From NCBI GenBank assembly GCA_016748015.1, contig JAAOMT010000236.1, positions 81,814 through 103,138 on the forward strand: a stretch of DNA of 21,325 nt, read 5' to 3'. The notes under the pieces are model-generated. The model saw only the letters and a list, made by a program, of their open reading frames with translations, was not told where the DNA came from and ran no database searches. Made by a program: the position numbers and the translations under genes. Shown piece after piece: positions 9,700 to 18,160 of the stretch (its first letter is position 1; every line of letters begins with the position of its first letter). The DNA is from Geosiphon pyriformis. Lineage: Eukaryota; Glomeromycota; Glomeromycetes; Archaeosporales; Geosiphonaceae.

Positions 9700-11586
9700 T
9701 ATTGTTGGAGGGTTTTGTCTTGGTGCTGCAGCTTCACCTTCAAAAAGTGCAGTTTGCTGAAAATTTGATTCCTCTGGTATTGTAAGATAACTGGGTTGAG
9801 TGTGATAGAGTGTGGGCCTATGTTGATTCGAATTTTGAGTGGTTAATTGGTTGTTGGAATTAAATCTGTTGTTGTTTGTTTAAAAACGGTTTTGTGGTGT
9901 AAATTGTTTATGTTGAATCAATCTTCTGGCTGGCACTTGATATTATGGTGTAGATGGTTGTTGATACTGTTGTTGGATTGGTTGTGGAGCAAATTGATAA
10001 TAGTGGTTTGGATATTGTGGTCTTGGTAAATATTGAGCTGGTGGTGATAGATAATATGATTGTTGTGGTTGGGAATAACATTGATTATTCCTCTGTTGTT
10101 GGTCTCATTGCAATTTTCTACAATCGTGTTTCCAGTGTCCTGGAATTCTACAATAATGACAATTTTGGATTTGGTTGTTGGATGGTGGTCTGAAGTTGTT
10201 TTGATTGCATTATTGTGGAGATTGATATCTTTGTGGTTGTTGTGATTGCTCCAGCTGTTGTTGTTGCTGTTGGTTGGTGAAGTAGTTTTCAACTTTCTTG
10301 GTTAATTGGTCAATTTTTTCTTCAGCTGCTGAGCTGGTTTCTTCAATAGCCAGATTAATAAGTTTGGTATGGTTGGCTTCTTCCATGGCCATTTTGTAGT
10401 TTTTTGCCTGTTGAATAGCAGTGGCTAAATCTTTTGGTGCATGTGGGCAAACTTTCTTGATAAGTTTGTCTTTTAGTCCAGCAATGAATTGATCCAAGAT
10501 TTGTGCATTGGAGTAGTATTCATTTGTTTCCAATTGGTGAAACCTTCTAAGCAGTTTGTTGAATTTCCCAAAATAGGTCATAACTGATTCACTTGGTTCT
10601 TGCTTGATATTTCGGAACCAATTTTGAAGGGTAATAGAAGTGTTATTGTTAGTGAACTGTTCTAGGAAAGCAGTTTTGAATGCTTTCCAGTTTTCTGGTG
10701 GGGCTTCCAAGTTTTTAAACCATTTGCCAGCCATTTTTTGTAAGAAATATGGAATTGCTTTTAACATTCTGGCAGCATTTCAACCATTTGCATCTCCTAC
10801 TTTTGAGACTTTGTCAAGCCATTTTTGAGGACTGGTTTCACTGTCTTCTTCTGTGAACTCAGGGATTTTTGCGATATATGTAGAGGTCATTTCTTCTTCA
10901 TTTTCTGAGTCTTCTGTTTCTTGTTCTGATTCAGTCTCTTCACTTCAATTTTCTGCTAAGTAGTCAATAAGGTTTGTGTTGGTTAATATTGGTTCTTATT
11001 GTTAAATAGGGCTTTTGGGTGACTGAAAATCTTCTATTCTTGAAAACCGAATAAGTAGTAAGCTTGGTGTTTGTGGTTGAGCAAGTAAAGCAGAAAATGG
11101 TGTGATTGAGAATGGTAATTTAAAGCTGGTTCCTTGTTTTGGAGTTTGTAAATGTTTGGCAGTAGTTTTAGGTGTATTGGGAGTAGTTCTGAGTTTTTGT
11201 TTCCTTTTTTTTTTTCTTTCTTCTGTTTCTGATTCAAAACTAAGAGAAAATTTCTGTTCTACTGGGTAATTTACTTCACAATACTGAATGATATTGAAGT
11301 TGAGTTCTTGGAAGTATGTTTCAAGTGTTTGACTGTTAAAATCCTAAGTGTTTAGACGAGAGTGATGTATTAAGATTTCATATAAGTTGTGTCTAACTTC
11401 TGAAATGTTGTAGTCTCCAAAAAGATAATTGTTGATGCAATTTTCAATGTACTGGTAAAGTGTTTTCTTGAATGTTTCAATTCCATCTGAGATGTTAAAT
11501 TTTTGCTTACAGTGGGTGTAGATTGACTGATAATACTCTAGAGTTCTTAAATCTGTTTGAGTCACTACTTTTGAAGTTGTTGTCAT
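9700..11586 (-). pseudogene. Gag of element 1 with CCHC zinc knuckle
   Basis: Capsid and nucleocapsid precursor. It starts at ATG 11586 (MTTTSKVVTQTDLRTLEYYQ), 15 nt from the primer binding site. The N-terminal domain has YTHCKQKFNISDGIETFKKT and a PFSITPFSALLAQPQTP linker. An acidic Glu/Ser stretch follows (EETESEQETEDSENEEEM). The Retrotrans_gag-type helical domain is near 10600-10860 (ARMLKAIPYFLQKMAGKWF; WKAFKTAFLEQFTNNNTSI), then a poly-Gln run near 10255-10280. The zinc knuckle CHYCRIPGHWKHDC (C-x2-C-x4-H-x4-C) is at 10120-10161, followed by a Gln/Pro/Tyr-rich tail. All of this is in one frame with several nonsense codons, until a one-base shift near 9700 moves into the protease frame. 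Confidence 0.82.
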
Positions 11587-11600
11587 TGTGTTATTTTCGT

Positions 11601-11612
11601 GGGAAAGCACCA
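11601..11612 (-). other. Primer binding site of element 1
   Basis: The minus strand reads TGGTGCTTTCCC, two bases after the LTR end CTGATAACA. A TGG start directly after an LTR fits pairing with the CCA end of a tRNA. Element 2 has TGGTGCTCTTCT at the same place, so the first seven bases are shared. I cannot name the tRNA. Confidence 0.65.
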
Positions 11613-11829
11613 AATGTTATCAGTGTTACCAGTAAAATTTTAGCTATTAATTAGCATAAAATTACCCTTATAATTCTTATAATTAATTAGTATATTAATA
11701 TCATTTCAAATTATCATTTATTATTTAATCAATTATCACATATCACACTTCAATTAAAATAATCTAATTAGTATAATAGAAAGTAGGATAATCAAATTAC
11801 ACAATACTCTGAACTTTGTAACATTCTAA

Positions 11830-11944
11830 AATTCGCCGAAATTTACAGAAATTCGCCGAAATTATGAATAGTTCACCCAAATTAATCAATAGTTCAGCAA
11901 AATAACTTGTAGTTCATCAAAATATATCTTTAGTTTGCCGAAAT
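11830..11944 (+). repeat. U3 phased array, six copies of a 13-bp motif (LTR of element 2)
   Basis: Copies start at 11830, 11850, 11870, 11891, 11911 and 11932, spacings 20, 20, 21, 20 and 21 bp: AATTCGCCGAAAT, AATTCGCCGAAAT, AGTTCACCCAAAT, AGTTCAGCAAAAT, AGTTCATCAAAAT, AGTTTGCCGAAAT. The array ends about 50 bp before the TATA box. The core TTCGCCGAA is a near-palindrome. Known for LTRs in general: U3 repeats often bind activators. Inferred here: a set of binding sites on one face of the helix. Confidence 0.75.
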
Positions 11945-11995
11945 TTGAGCAAAAAGAAAAAGTGCAAGTTCATAGACTAGTACTACAACAAGTTG

Positions 11996-12002
11996 TATAA
12001 AA
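11996..12002 (+). promoter_or_regulatory. TATA box of element 2 5' LTR
   Basis: TATAAAA in TTGTATAAAAGAAGAGC, 372 bp from the LTR start and conserved in the LTR of element 1. An AATAAA lies 84 bp downstream. Confidence 0.6.
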
Positions 12003-12079
12003 GAAGAGCTTTTCTCTTCAAAAAAATATATCTTACTTTAGATTTATTACTTAGAATCATTCTTACACACACAAAAAAA

Positions 12080-12085
12080 AATAAA
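12080..12085 (+). promoter_or_regulatory. AATAAA polyadenylation-type signal in element 2 5' LTR
   Basis: AATAAA 84 bp after the TATA box, matching the one in the other family A LTR. Together they suggest a short R region. Confidence 0.45.
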
Positions 12086-12597
12086 TATCAAATAATTCGA
12101 AAAACAAAATTCTTTAAATATTGTACTTAAAAAATCCTCAAAATCCAACTAACATTTTGAAATTGATTAGCTACCAATTTCAGTAAACTGTTAGTGACTC
12201 CAGACCTGGATAGAAAACGTTTCTCTTGATAAAATCCTATTTCTTTTACATTTCTTTTATTTTTTTTTCTTTTCTTATTACAATCATTAGAGTAGCTTAC
12301 AAACGAAATTCCTGTAGAAAAGTTGACTTTCACAGCAAAGTAACTACACATTTTTTTAGTGAGCTTCTAGACAAGTAATTTCTGGAAAAGAGTTGACGTT
12401 TACTACAACATAACTACATAAAGTAACTGGCAAGGAATTGGCCATTCCACTTATAAGCCCAGCAGTTCAAATTATAGGAGATAATTTGAAGATAAATTCA
12501 ATTATTGGAGGTTCAACTACTTCTAAAAAACGTGAATTTGCAACCAACAGACATTTACAACATTCAAGAAAAGAGACCAAAAACCTCTGGTAACATT

Positions 12598-12609
12598 TGG
12601 TGCTCTTCT
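12598..12609 (+). other. Primer binding site of element 2
   Basis: TGGTGCTCTTCT, two bases after the LTR end GGTAACA. Shares TGGTGCT with element 1. Confidence 0.65.
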
Positions 12610-12640
12610 ATGGAAATAACACAGTAACAACAAATTCAAA

Positions 12641-14650
12641 GTGGCAACCACACCAAATACAGCAACTCTAGAGTATTACCAGTCAATTTACACCTACTGC
12701 AAGCAAAGATTTAACATTCCAGACAGAATTGAAGTTGTCAAGAAATCAGTATACCAATACATTGAAAACCATATCAACAATTATCTTTTTGGAAACTACA
12801 ATATTTCAGAAGTTAGAAGCAACCTCTACAATAATTTAGTGCACTATTCACAATTGGGAACAGAAGACCTGAACAGTGAAACACTTGCTACCTACTTCCA
12901 AGAACTTAATTTTAACATTATTGAGTATTGTGAAGAAAAATACCCAGTACAGTCTAAATACTCTTTTGACTTTGAATCAGAGACAGAAACAAGCAACAAA
13001 GGCAAACAAATATTGAAGCAATACTTAAAAACCACTCCAAACACTCCAACACTACAAAAGACAACTACCAAACACTTGCAAACACCAGAACAAGGAACCA
13101 GTGTCAAATTACCACTTTTTATTACACTATTTCCAATTTCACTTGTTCAACCACAAACACCAAATTTACCACTTAACCACTTCTCCAGACCAGAAGATTT
13201 TCAGTTACCTAGAAATCCTACTCAACAGCAGGAACCAATATCAACAAGTGCCAATATCATTGATTACTTACAGGAAAACGAAAGTAATCATTCAGAAAGC
13301 TTGGAAAGTGAAAAAACTGAATCAGAATCAGAAGAAATTACAGAAAACAAAAAAGAAATGGCAACTACTTACATTGCAAAAATCCCAGAATTCACTGGTA
13401 AAGACAATGATACCAGTCCTCAAGAATGGCTTGACAAAGTTCAAAAAGCAGGAGATACAAATGGTTGGATTGCAGCAAGAATGCTCAAAGCAATTCCCTA
13501 CTTTCTCCAAGAAACAGCAGAAGAATAGTTTGAAAATTTAGAAGAACCATTTGAAAACTGGCAAGCATTCAAAGATGCTTTTCTACAACAATTTACTGAC
13601 AACAATACCTCTATCACTCTCAGAAACTGCTTTCACAATATCAAACAAAAAACTGTTATGACCTATCTTAGAAAATTTAACAAACTTCTTTGATGGATTC
13701 GACAATTGGAAACCAATAATTATTATTCTGATGCTCAAATTCTGGATCAGTTTATAGCAGAGTTAAAAGACAAACTGATTAAAAAAGTTCGTCCACATGC
13801 TCCAGCAGACTTAGCAACTGCTATTAGACATATAAAAAACTATGAAATGACAATGGAAGAAGCAAATCACACCAAGCTTGTAAACCTTGCAATTGGAGAA
13901 ACCAGTTCAGCAGCTGAAGAAAATATAAACCAACTCACAAAAAAGATTGAAAGCTACTTCACAAACCAACAACAACAGCAACAACAACCATAAAGATATC
14001 AACCCCCACAACGATGCAACTAAAACAATTTTGGATCACCATCCAACAACCAACCTCAAAATTGTTATTATTGTGGAATTCTAGGACACTGGAAACGAGA
14101 TTGTAAGAAATTACAAAGAGACCAACAAAACAGGAGCAATTAACATTACTCTTTACCACAACAATCCTATTACCAATCTCCACCACCAACTTATTATTTA
14201 CCAAGACCACAAAATCAAAACAGTTACTACTCACCAGCTCCACAACCAATGCAGCAACAATATCAGCAACCCTTACCAATTCAGCCATATTAGACACCAT
14301 CCATTCAATAATATCAAGTACCAGCAAAAAGATTGGTTCAACATAACCAATTCACACCCCAAAATCAGTTGCAGAGTAACCACAACAGAATCAATCTAAA
14401 TAACCAGTTGGTTCCCCGAAATTCTGGTCAGCAAAGACCCAATCACTATCACACTCAACTCAGTTATCTTACAATGCCAGAGGAATTGGATTTTCAACAA
14501 ACTGCACTTTCTGAAGATGAAGTTGCAACGCCAAGATCAAATCCTTCCAATCATACCATTCCACCAGCTCAAATTGCCCAAAATGCTAACCTGTCAGATA
14601 TATTTCCATTTGAATTTGAAGCAAATGAATCACCATTTCTGCTTAGTAAT
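12641..14650 (+). pseudogene. Gag of element 2 with CCHC zinc knuckle
   Basis: The frame begins at GTG 12641 (GTGGCAACCACACC), where element 1 has ATGACAACAACT; ATG to GTG is likely, so the start codon is lost. N-terminus: TLEYYQSIYTYCKQRFNIPD and YLFGNYNISEVRSNLYNNL. An acidic linker is at about 13280-13360 and the Retrotrans_gag-like domain at about 13380-13900 (LKAIPYFLQETAEE-stop-FENLEE). The TAG at 13526-13528 replaces the Trp of element 1. Next come a poly-Gln run at 13963-13987, a TAA at 13991-13993, and the zinc knuckle CYYCGILGHWKRDC at 14063-14104, then a Gln/Pro/Tyr-rich tail. Seven nonsense codons and no frameshift; a short gap near 13640-13655 relative to element 1 keeps the frame. 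Confidence 0.85.
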
Positions 14651-15064
14651 GCAGCAGTCAATGAACAGAAAGCAATTACTGCTATGTACACAGAAGCCAT
14701 AGTGGAAGGAAAACCCATTCACTTAATCTTAGATAGTAGATTGGCTAGAAGTATCATTACTTACTAGCTGATGCAACAACTCAAACAAAACGTAGACAGA
14801 CCAGCTCAAACAGTTATTGTTACAGCTAATGGAATGAAAAAAACTCCAGTAGGAGAAATTAATAATTTCTTCTTTTCAATTGATGGAATCACTATTTTAG
14901 TTAAAGTTCTTGTTATGGATGCACCCCAATACCAAGCTCTAGTTGGAAATGATTGGCTTTTCAAGGCCAATGCAAACCTGAACTGGAAAACTCAAGAACT
15001 TAAAATCTCATACCAAGGACAATATACCATAGTACCTGTAACCTGTAGTACCTTTAACAAATGA
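14651..15064 (+). pseudogene. Aspartic protease domain of element 2
   Basis: In the same frame as gag, with no stop or shift between them other than point nonsense. It reads AITAMYTEAIVEGKPIHLIL, then LDSRLARSIITY with Asp at 14732-14734. The active-site Gly is Arg (AGA for GGA), so catalysis should be lost. TAG at 14765-14767 precedes LMQQLKQNVDRPAQTVIVTA, GMKKTPVGEINNF, IDGITILVKVLVMD and YQALVGNDWLFKANANLNW. It ends at TGA 15062-15064, and the frame continues with SEKAPVFKFEEKKEM, as in element 1. Confidence 0.78.
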
Positions 15065-15234
15065 TCAGAAAAAGCCCCAGTATTTAAATTTGAAGAGAAA
15101 AAAGAAATGTCACTTACTAAAACCTACATGGCTCTTGGATCAACATCCAATTGGACTGAAGAAACAGAACAGGAGATTTTTGAAGAATCAAGAGGATAGA
15201 AGAAAGTTCAATATTCTATACCAGAACCATGGAA

Positions 15235-15875
15235 ACAACCACCCTATATTCCACTCAAATGCAAAAATTACAACAAAAAACTTTCATCAATGGGAGCATG
15301 TATTTTTCCAGAAGAGGAATATCAAACTCGTACCTGTTACTTTTGCAAAGCATGCTATATGGAATAATTTGGATCTCCAAAAAGAAGTGAAAAATGGGAC
15401 AACACATCTTGTCTTACATGTGGAGAAATACTATCAGAAGAATGCAATTGGATTGATGTAGCAATGAAAGAAGGAGTATGTGATCAAACCTGTCAATATG
15501 CTTTATTAATTTTGGAAAAAGTCAGAAGAAGAACACCATTTGATGCAGCATACAACAGTGTTTTCAATAAACTTTATCACTACCCTCATGATGCTGAAAT
15601 GATTTTTGACTTAGCAATGGCATTGATCAATGGAGCCACCCAAAAAGATATCCACCAAATAAAAGAAGCTGAATATATTGAGTATACCATGGAATTAGCT
15701 GGATTTGATTATGAAGATGATGTAGAAACCTACCACCAAATTGTAAGCCACACATATCCGACCAAAGAAGCTCAAATTTAATGATTAAAGCAAATGAACA
15801 TTCAATTGTGTGAAGAATGTGTTATGTCTTGTGATGACCAATGGTGTTTAGAATGTTATGCTCTTAGCATTCCTC
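15235..15875 (+). pseudogene. Cys-rich putative zinc-binding region of element 2
   Basis: Same frame: PLKCKNYNKKLSSMGACIF, then TRTCYFCKACYME-stop-FGS, CLTCGEILSEEC, a helical stretch at 15464-15781 (VCDQTCQYALLILEKVRRR; FDLAMALINGATQKDI; EYIEYTMELAGFDYEDD) and LCEECVMSCDDQWCLECYAL at 15806-15865. The cysteines match element 1; one CxxC is CxxY here and one is CxxY in element 1 (LCEEY), so the ancestral form probably had both. Stops at 15367-15369 and the TAA TGA pair at 15779-15784. No named domain recognised. Confidence 0.55.
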
Positions 15876-15959
15876 TGCCAGATAAGAATGATGAAGATGA
15901 AATCGAATTTGAAGTATCTGAACTAGTAAAAGAACTACCAACCACTTCCATCTATTTTC

Positions 15960-16412
15960 TTGAAAAGCAACCATTTCTACAACTTAAATATTTTGACAAC
16001 CATGGCCAAGGAATTAGACCAGAAAAAGCCCACGAAATTGATGCTGGATATGACCTAAGATATCCAGGAAAAAATACTTTGGTTCTCCAACCAAAGTCCT
16101 TGACAAAAATCAATCTCAAAATTGCTCTTGAAATTCTACCAGGAGCAATGGTTCAAATTGCCTCCAGATTATCATTGGCAAGCAAAGGAATCAATATTAA
16201 AAGAGGAGTTATAGATGTAGAATACACTGGAGACATTACTATCATGTTACAGAATGAAACAAACAAATCATTTAAAATTGAACATGCTAAAAAAATTGCT
16301 CAAGCAATTTACTTACTCTTAATTAACATTTCGGGTTTACAATCAGTAAACAACAGAGAACAATTGGGAAAAAGTGAAAGAGGAACTTAAGATTTTGGTT
16401 CAACTGGACGAT
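15960..16412 (+). pseudogene. dUTPase domain of element 2
   Basis: All five motifs of a trimeric dUTPase are in one frame: motif 1 AHEIDAGYDLRYP (Asp codon 16040-16042), motif 2 IASRLSLASKGI (Ser to Leu), motif 3 VIDVEYTGDITIMLQN with Asp 16214-16216 and Tyr 16223-16225 (usual DAGYTG is DVEYTG), motif 4 KIAQAIYLLL, motif 5 SERGT-stop-DFGSTGRF with TAA at 16388-16390 in place of Gln. It is better preserved in motif 5 than element 1 and worse in motif 3. The two copies thus decayed independently from a complete enzyme. Position in the polyprotein: after the Cys-rich region, before the linker and RT. Confidence 0.88.
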
Positions 16413-16849
16413 TTACAGTTCTTGTAAACATAGCTCTAAATACACAAAATAAATCTCACCAGATTCTTCAACTTCCCCAACCAATTACCATTTCATCTTT
16501 TAGAGAACATTACAAAATTTACACTTGCTCGAAACCCACTACTATCTAACAAATCTTTAAATCCAATAAACAAATTTGTTTGAAGCATGAAATATCAATT
16601 CCAAATGTTTATATTCCTAAAGGAATGAAAAAATTTCGAGTTACATTCTACAATCCCAATAATTACCCTATTGTCTTATTAAACAAATTAGAAATTGGAA
16701 TCATACACAGCAATATCTTTCAAAATGAAAACCCTCAAATTATCTCTAATTTCATCGAAATTGTAAGGCACACTTTACTCCCAAATCCAAATATCATTCC
16801 CACTACTGAAAACTACCACTTTTTGGAAGAAAAACTCTCTTAAATCAAC
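16413..16849 (+). pseudogene. Linker region between dUTPase and RT (element 2)
   Basis: Same frame as dUTPase and RT. It reads HQILQLPQPITI, TAA at 16547-16549, KHEISIPNVYIPKGMKKFRV, YPIVLLNKLEIGII, then IPTTENYHFLEEKLS and TAA at 16841-16843. Counterpart of 7265-7866 in element 1. Function not recognised. Confidence 0.6.
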
Positions 16850-17290
16850 ATGGGTCCCTTAGAACCTCAACAACAAAGACAATTGAAACAATTGATAGCT
16901 GAATTTGCAGATATATTTGCAAAAGACAACAATGACTTGGGAAAAATGGACATTGTTCAACATCAAATCCATACAGGAGATGCTTCACCAAAACATCAAC
17001 AAGCTTATCGAGTGCCACCTGCCAGCCACCAATTCATTAGAGAAGAGATCCAAAGAATGCTCAATAATGGATTGATTCAACCATCAAGAAGTCTTTGGGT
17101 CTCACCAGTAGTTTTAGTTAAAAAGAAAAACGGAAAAATCAGATTCTGTGTTGATTATAAACAACTGAATAGTGTTACAATTGGAGATGCCTACTCTCTT
17201 CCAAGAATTGATGACATGCTAGATGCTCTAGAAAAAGTCAAGTTTTTCTCAACTTTAAACTTGGAAAGTGGATACTAGCAAGTCGAAATA
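16850..17290 (+). pseudogene. Reverse transcriptase N-terminal part of element 2 (truncated)
   Basis: Reads LKQLIAEFADIFAKDNNDLG, VQHQIHTGDASPKHQQAYRV, SHQFIREEIQRMLNNGLIQP, SPVVLVKKKNGKIRFCVDY, QLNSVTIGDAYSLPRIDDML and LNLESGY, a TAG at 17276-17278 for Trp, then QVEIA. It stops there: the palm with YxDD, thumb and connection are absent. The next residues (YELECLAVVWSC) already belong to RNase H, without a frame change. Closely similar to element 1 (most residues identical). Confidence 0.88.
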
Positions 17291-17536
17291 GCATACGAAC
17301 TTGAATGCTTAGCAGTAGTCTGGAGTTGTATTCACTTTGACACATATTTACAGCACCAATCCTTTGAAATTATTACAGATCATAGAGATCTGGTCTGGTT
17401 AAATAACAAGAAAGTGCTAAAAGAAAAATATGCCAGATGGTTACAAATGTTAGCACCATACGATTATATTATCAAATACAAAGAAGATACCAAAAATGCT
17501 AATGCTAACTGTTTGTTAAGAATAAGACATATATAA
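17291..17536 (+). pseudogene. RNase H C-terminal part of element 2 (family B)
   Basis: Reads AYELECLAVVWSCIHFDTYL, FEIITDHRDLVWLNNK, KYARWLQMLAPYDYIIKYK and ANANCLLRIRHI-stop (TAA 17534-17536). This is the second half of RNase H with its Glu and Asp. It differs at well over half the positions from the RNase H of element 1 (ATELETAAVIWALYHF; IITDNIGLK). This shows the 3' half comes from another family. Confidence 0.8.
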
Positions 17537-17565
17537 AAATTACTAACCCATCTGCCACAACAACA

Positions 17566-17830
17566 ATGAACAACCACCTTTATAAAAACTTCAGCCAATA
17601 CTTGAAAACACTACAAATAGACAAAGAAATGCCAGTAAAAGAGCTAATTAAACTCCAAAAATTAGCAAAACACTATTTCATCTAATATTACATACTTTAT
17701 TACCGGAATTGACAAAATTCAGATAATCTATTAAGAGTTATAATCATAGATGAAAAAGAAACTATCTTATTTAACATGCACTCTGATATTCATTCAGGCC
17801 ACTTTGGAAAAACCAACACTACATTCCATT
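17566..17830 (+). pseudogene. Integrase N-terminal remnant of element 2
   Basis: Frame 1 from 17566: MNNHLYKNFSQYLKTLQIDK, stops at 17683 and 17710, then NLLRVIIIDEKETILFNMHS and DIHSGHFGKTNTTF, the HHCC zinc-binding start of Ty3/gypsy integrases (HSD...GHF). The Cys pair and the whole DDE core are missing: the reading passes directly into ORF3 sequence near 17810-17845, so integrase was deleted. No integration function possible. Confidence 0.7.
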
Positions 17831-18048
17831 TAAAAACAGTTTACAGAATTTTCAAAGCATTTGAAAACTGTCACAAACTATTGTTGGATCCAACCATGAA
17901 CATAATAACAACCAACAGTATTGGACGACTTACCAACTCACAATTTCAAGAATTACAACAACAAATTAATAACAAAGTATTGAACCACTATAGTAATGTA
18001 AAATTTAATAAAGAAATTAACTTTGATTTTGACAGAGCTCAATCTTGA
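17831..18048 (+). pseudogene. ORF3 C-terminal remnant of element 2
   Basis: In frame with the integrase remnant: VYRIFKAFENCHKLLLDPT, NSIGRLTNSQFQELQQQINN, then INFDFDRAQS and TGA at 18046-18048. It aligns with ORF3 of element 1 (FRLYDLFYICENVLQNP; IQYIGKLTELKFQQFSDQI; LDFDGAQS). Shared pattern: R-[LI]-[YF]-x2-F-x2-C-x2-[VL]-L-x-[ND]-P. Only the last 70 or so residues remain. Confidence 0.62.
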
Positions 18049-18061
18049 AAGGAGAGAATAA
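18048..18061 (+). other. Polypurine tract of element 2
   Basis: AAAGGAGAGAATAA directly before the LTR start TGTTAC at 18062 and overlapping the ORF3 stop. Same layout as in elements 1 and 3. Confidence 0.72.
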
Positions 18062-18160
18062 TGTTACAGTTTAAGAATTTAGCAAAAGAATCATAAAAAT
18101 AATATAAACTATTCAATCATAATATAGTGCAGTAATAATCTTAGAAAGGTAATGATTAAC

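Larger units (their letters stand above)
2798..11623 (-). mobile_element. Element 1: Ty3/gypsy-like LTR retrotransposon with dUTPase and ORF3 (family A)
   Basis: Read on the minus strand: a 9-nt remnant of the 5' LTR (11615-11623, ending CTGATAACA), primer binding site, gag, protease, Cys-rich domain, dUTPase, linker, RT, RNase H, integrase, GPY/F-like tail, ORF3, polypurine tract and 3' LTR (2798-3780). The order RT-RNase H-integrase is that of Metaviridae (Ty3/gypsy). It is inserted in LINE ORF1 on its left. The 5' LTR is missing except for the last 9 nt, because an LTR in the opposite orientation starts at 11624. Many nonsense codons, frame changes near 9700 and 5830, and a mutated RT active site make it inactive. 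Confidence 0.85.
11624..12595 (+). repeat. 5' LTR of element 2 (family A, 972 bp)
   Basis: Starts TGTTACCAGTAAAATTTT and ends ACCTCTGGTAACA, followed at once by the primer binding site. It is an inverted copy of 2798-3780. The minus-strand reading frame at 12127-12351 and its counterpart at 3015-3224 are LTR sequence, not genes. It is fused at its left to the last 9 nt (TGTTATCAG on the plus strand) of the 5' LTR of element 1. Confidence 0.88.

Noticed and set aside
9918-10292. 124-residue Asn/His-rich minus-strand reading frame, and overlapping Val/Leu-rich plus-strand frames at 9847-10245 (and 13959-14327 minus).
   Set aside because: They are other-frame readings of the CAA/CCA-rich Gln/Pro tail of gag around the zinc knuckle; composition is an artefact of the repeats.
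13963-13990. CAA repeat as a functional poly-Gln gene or microsatellite locus.
   Set aside because: It is the poly-Gln run within gag, also present in element 1 near 10255-10280.
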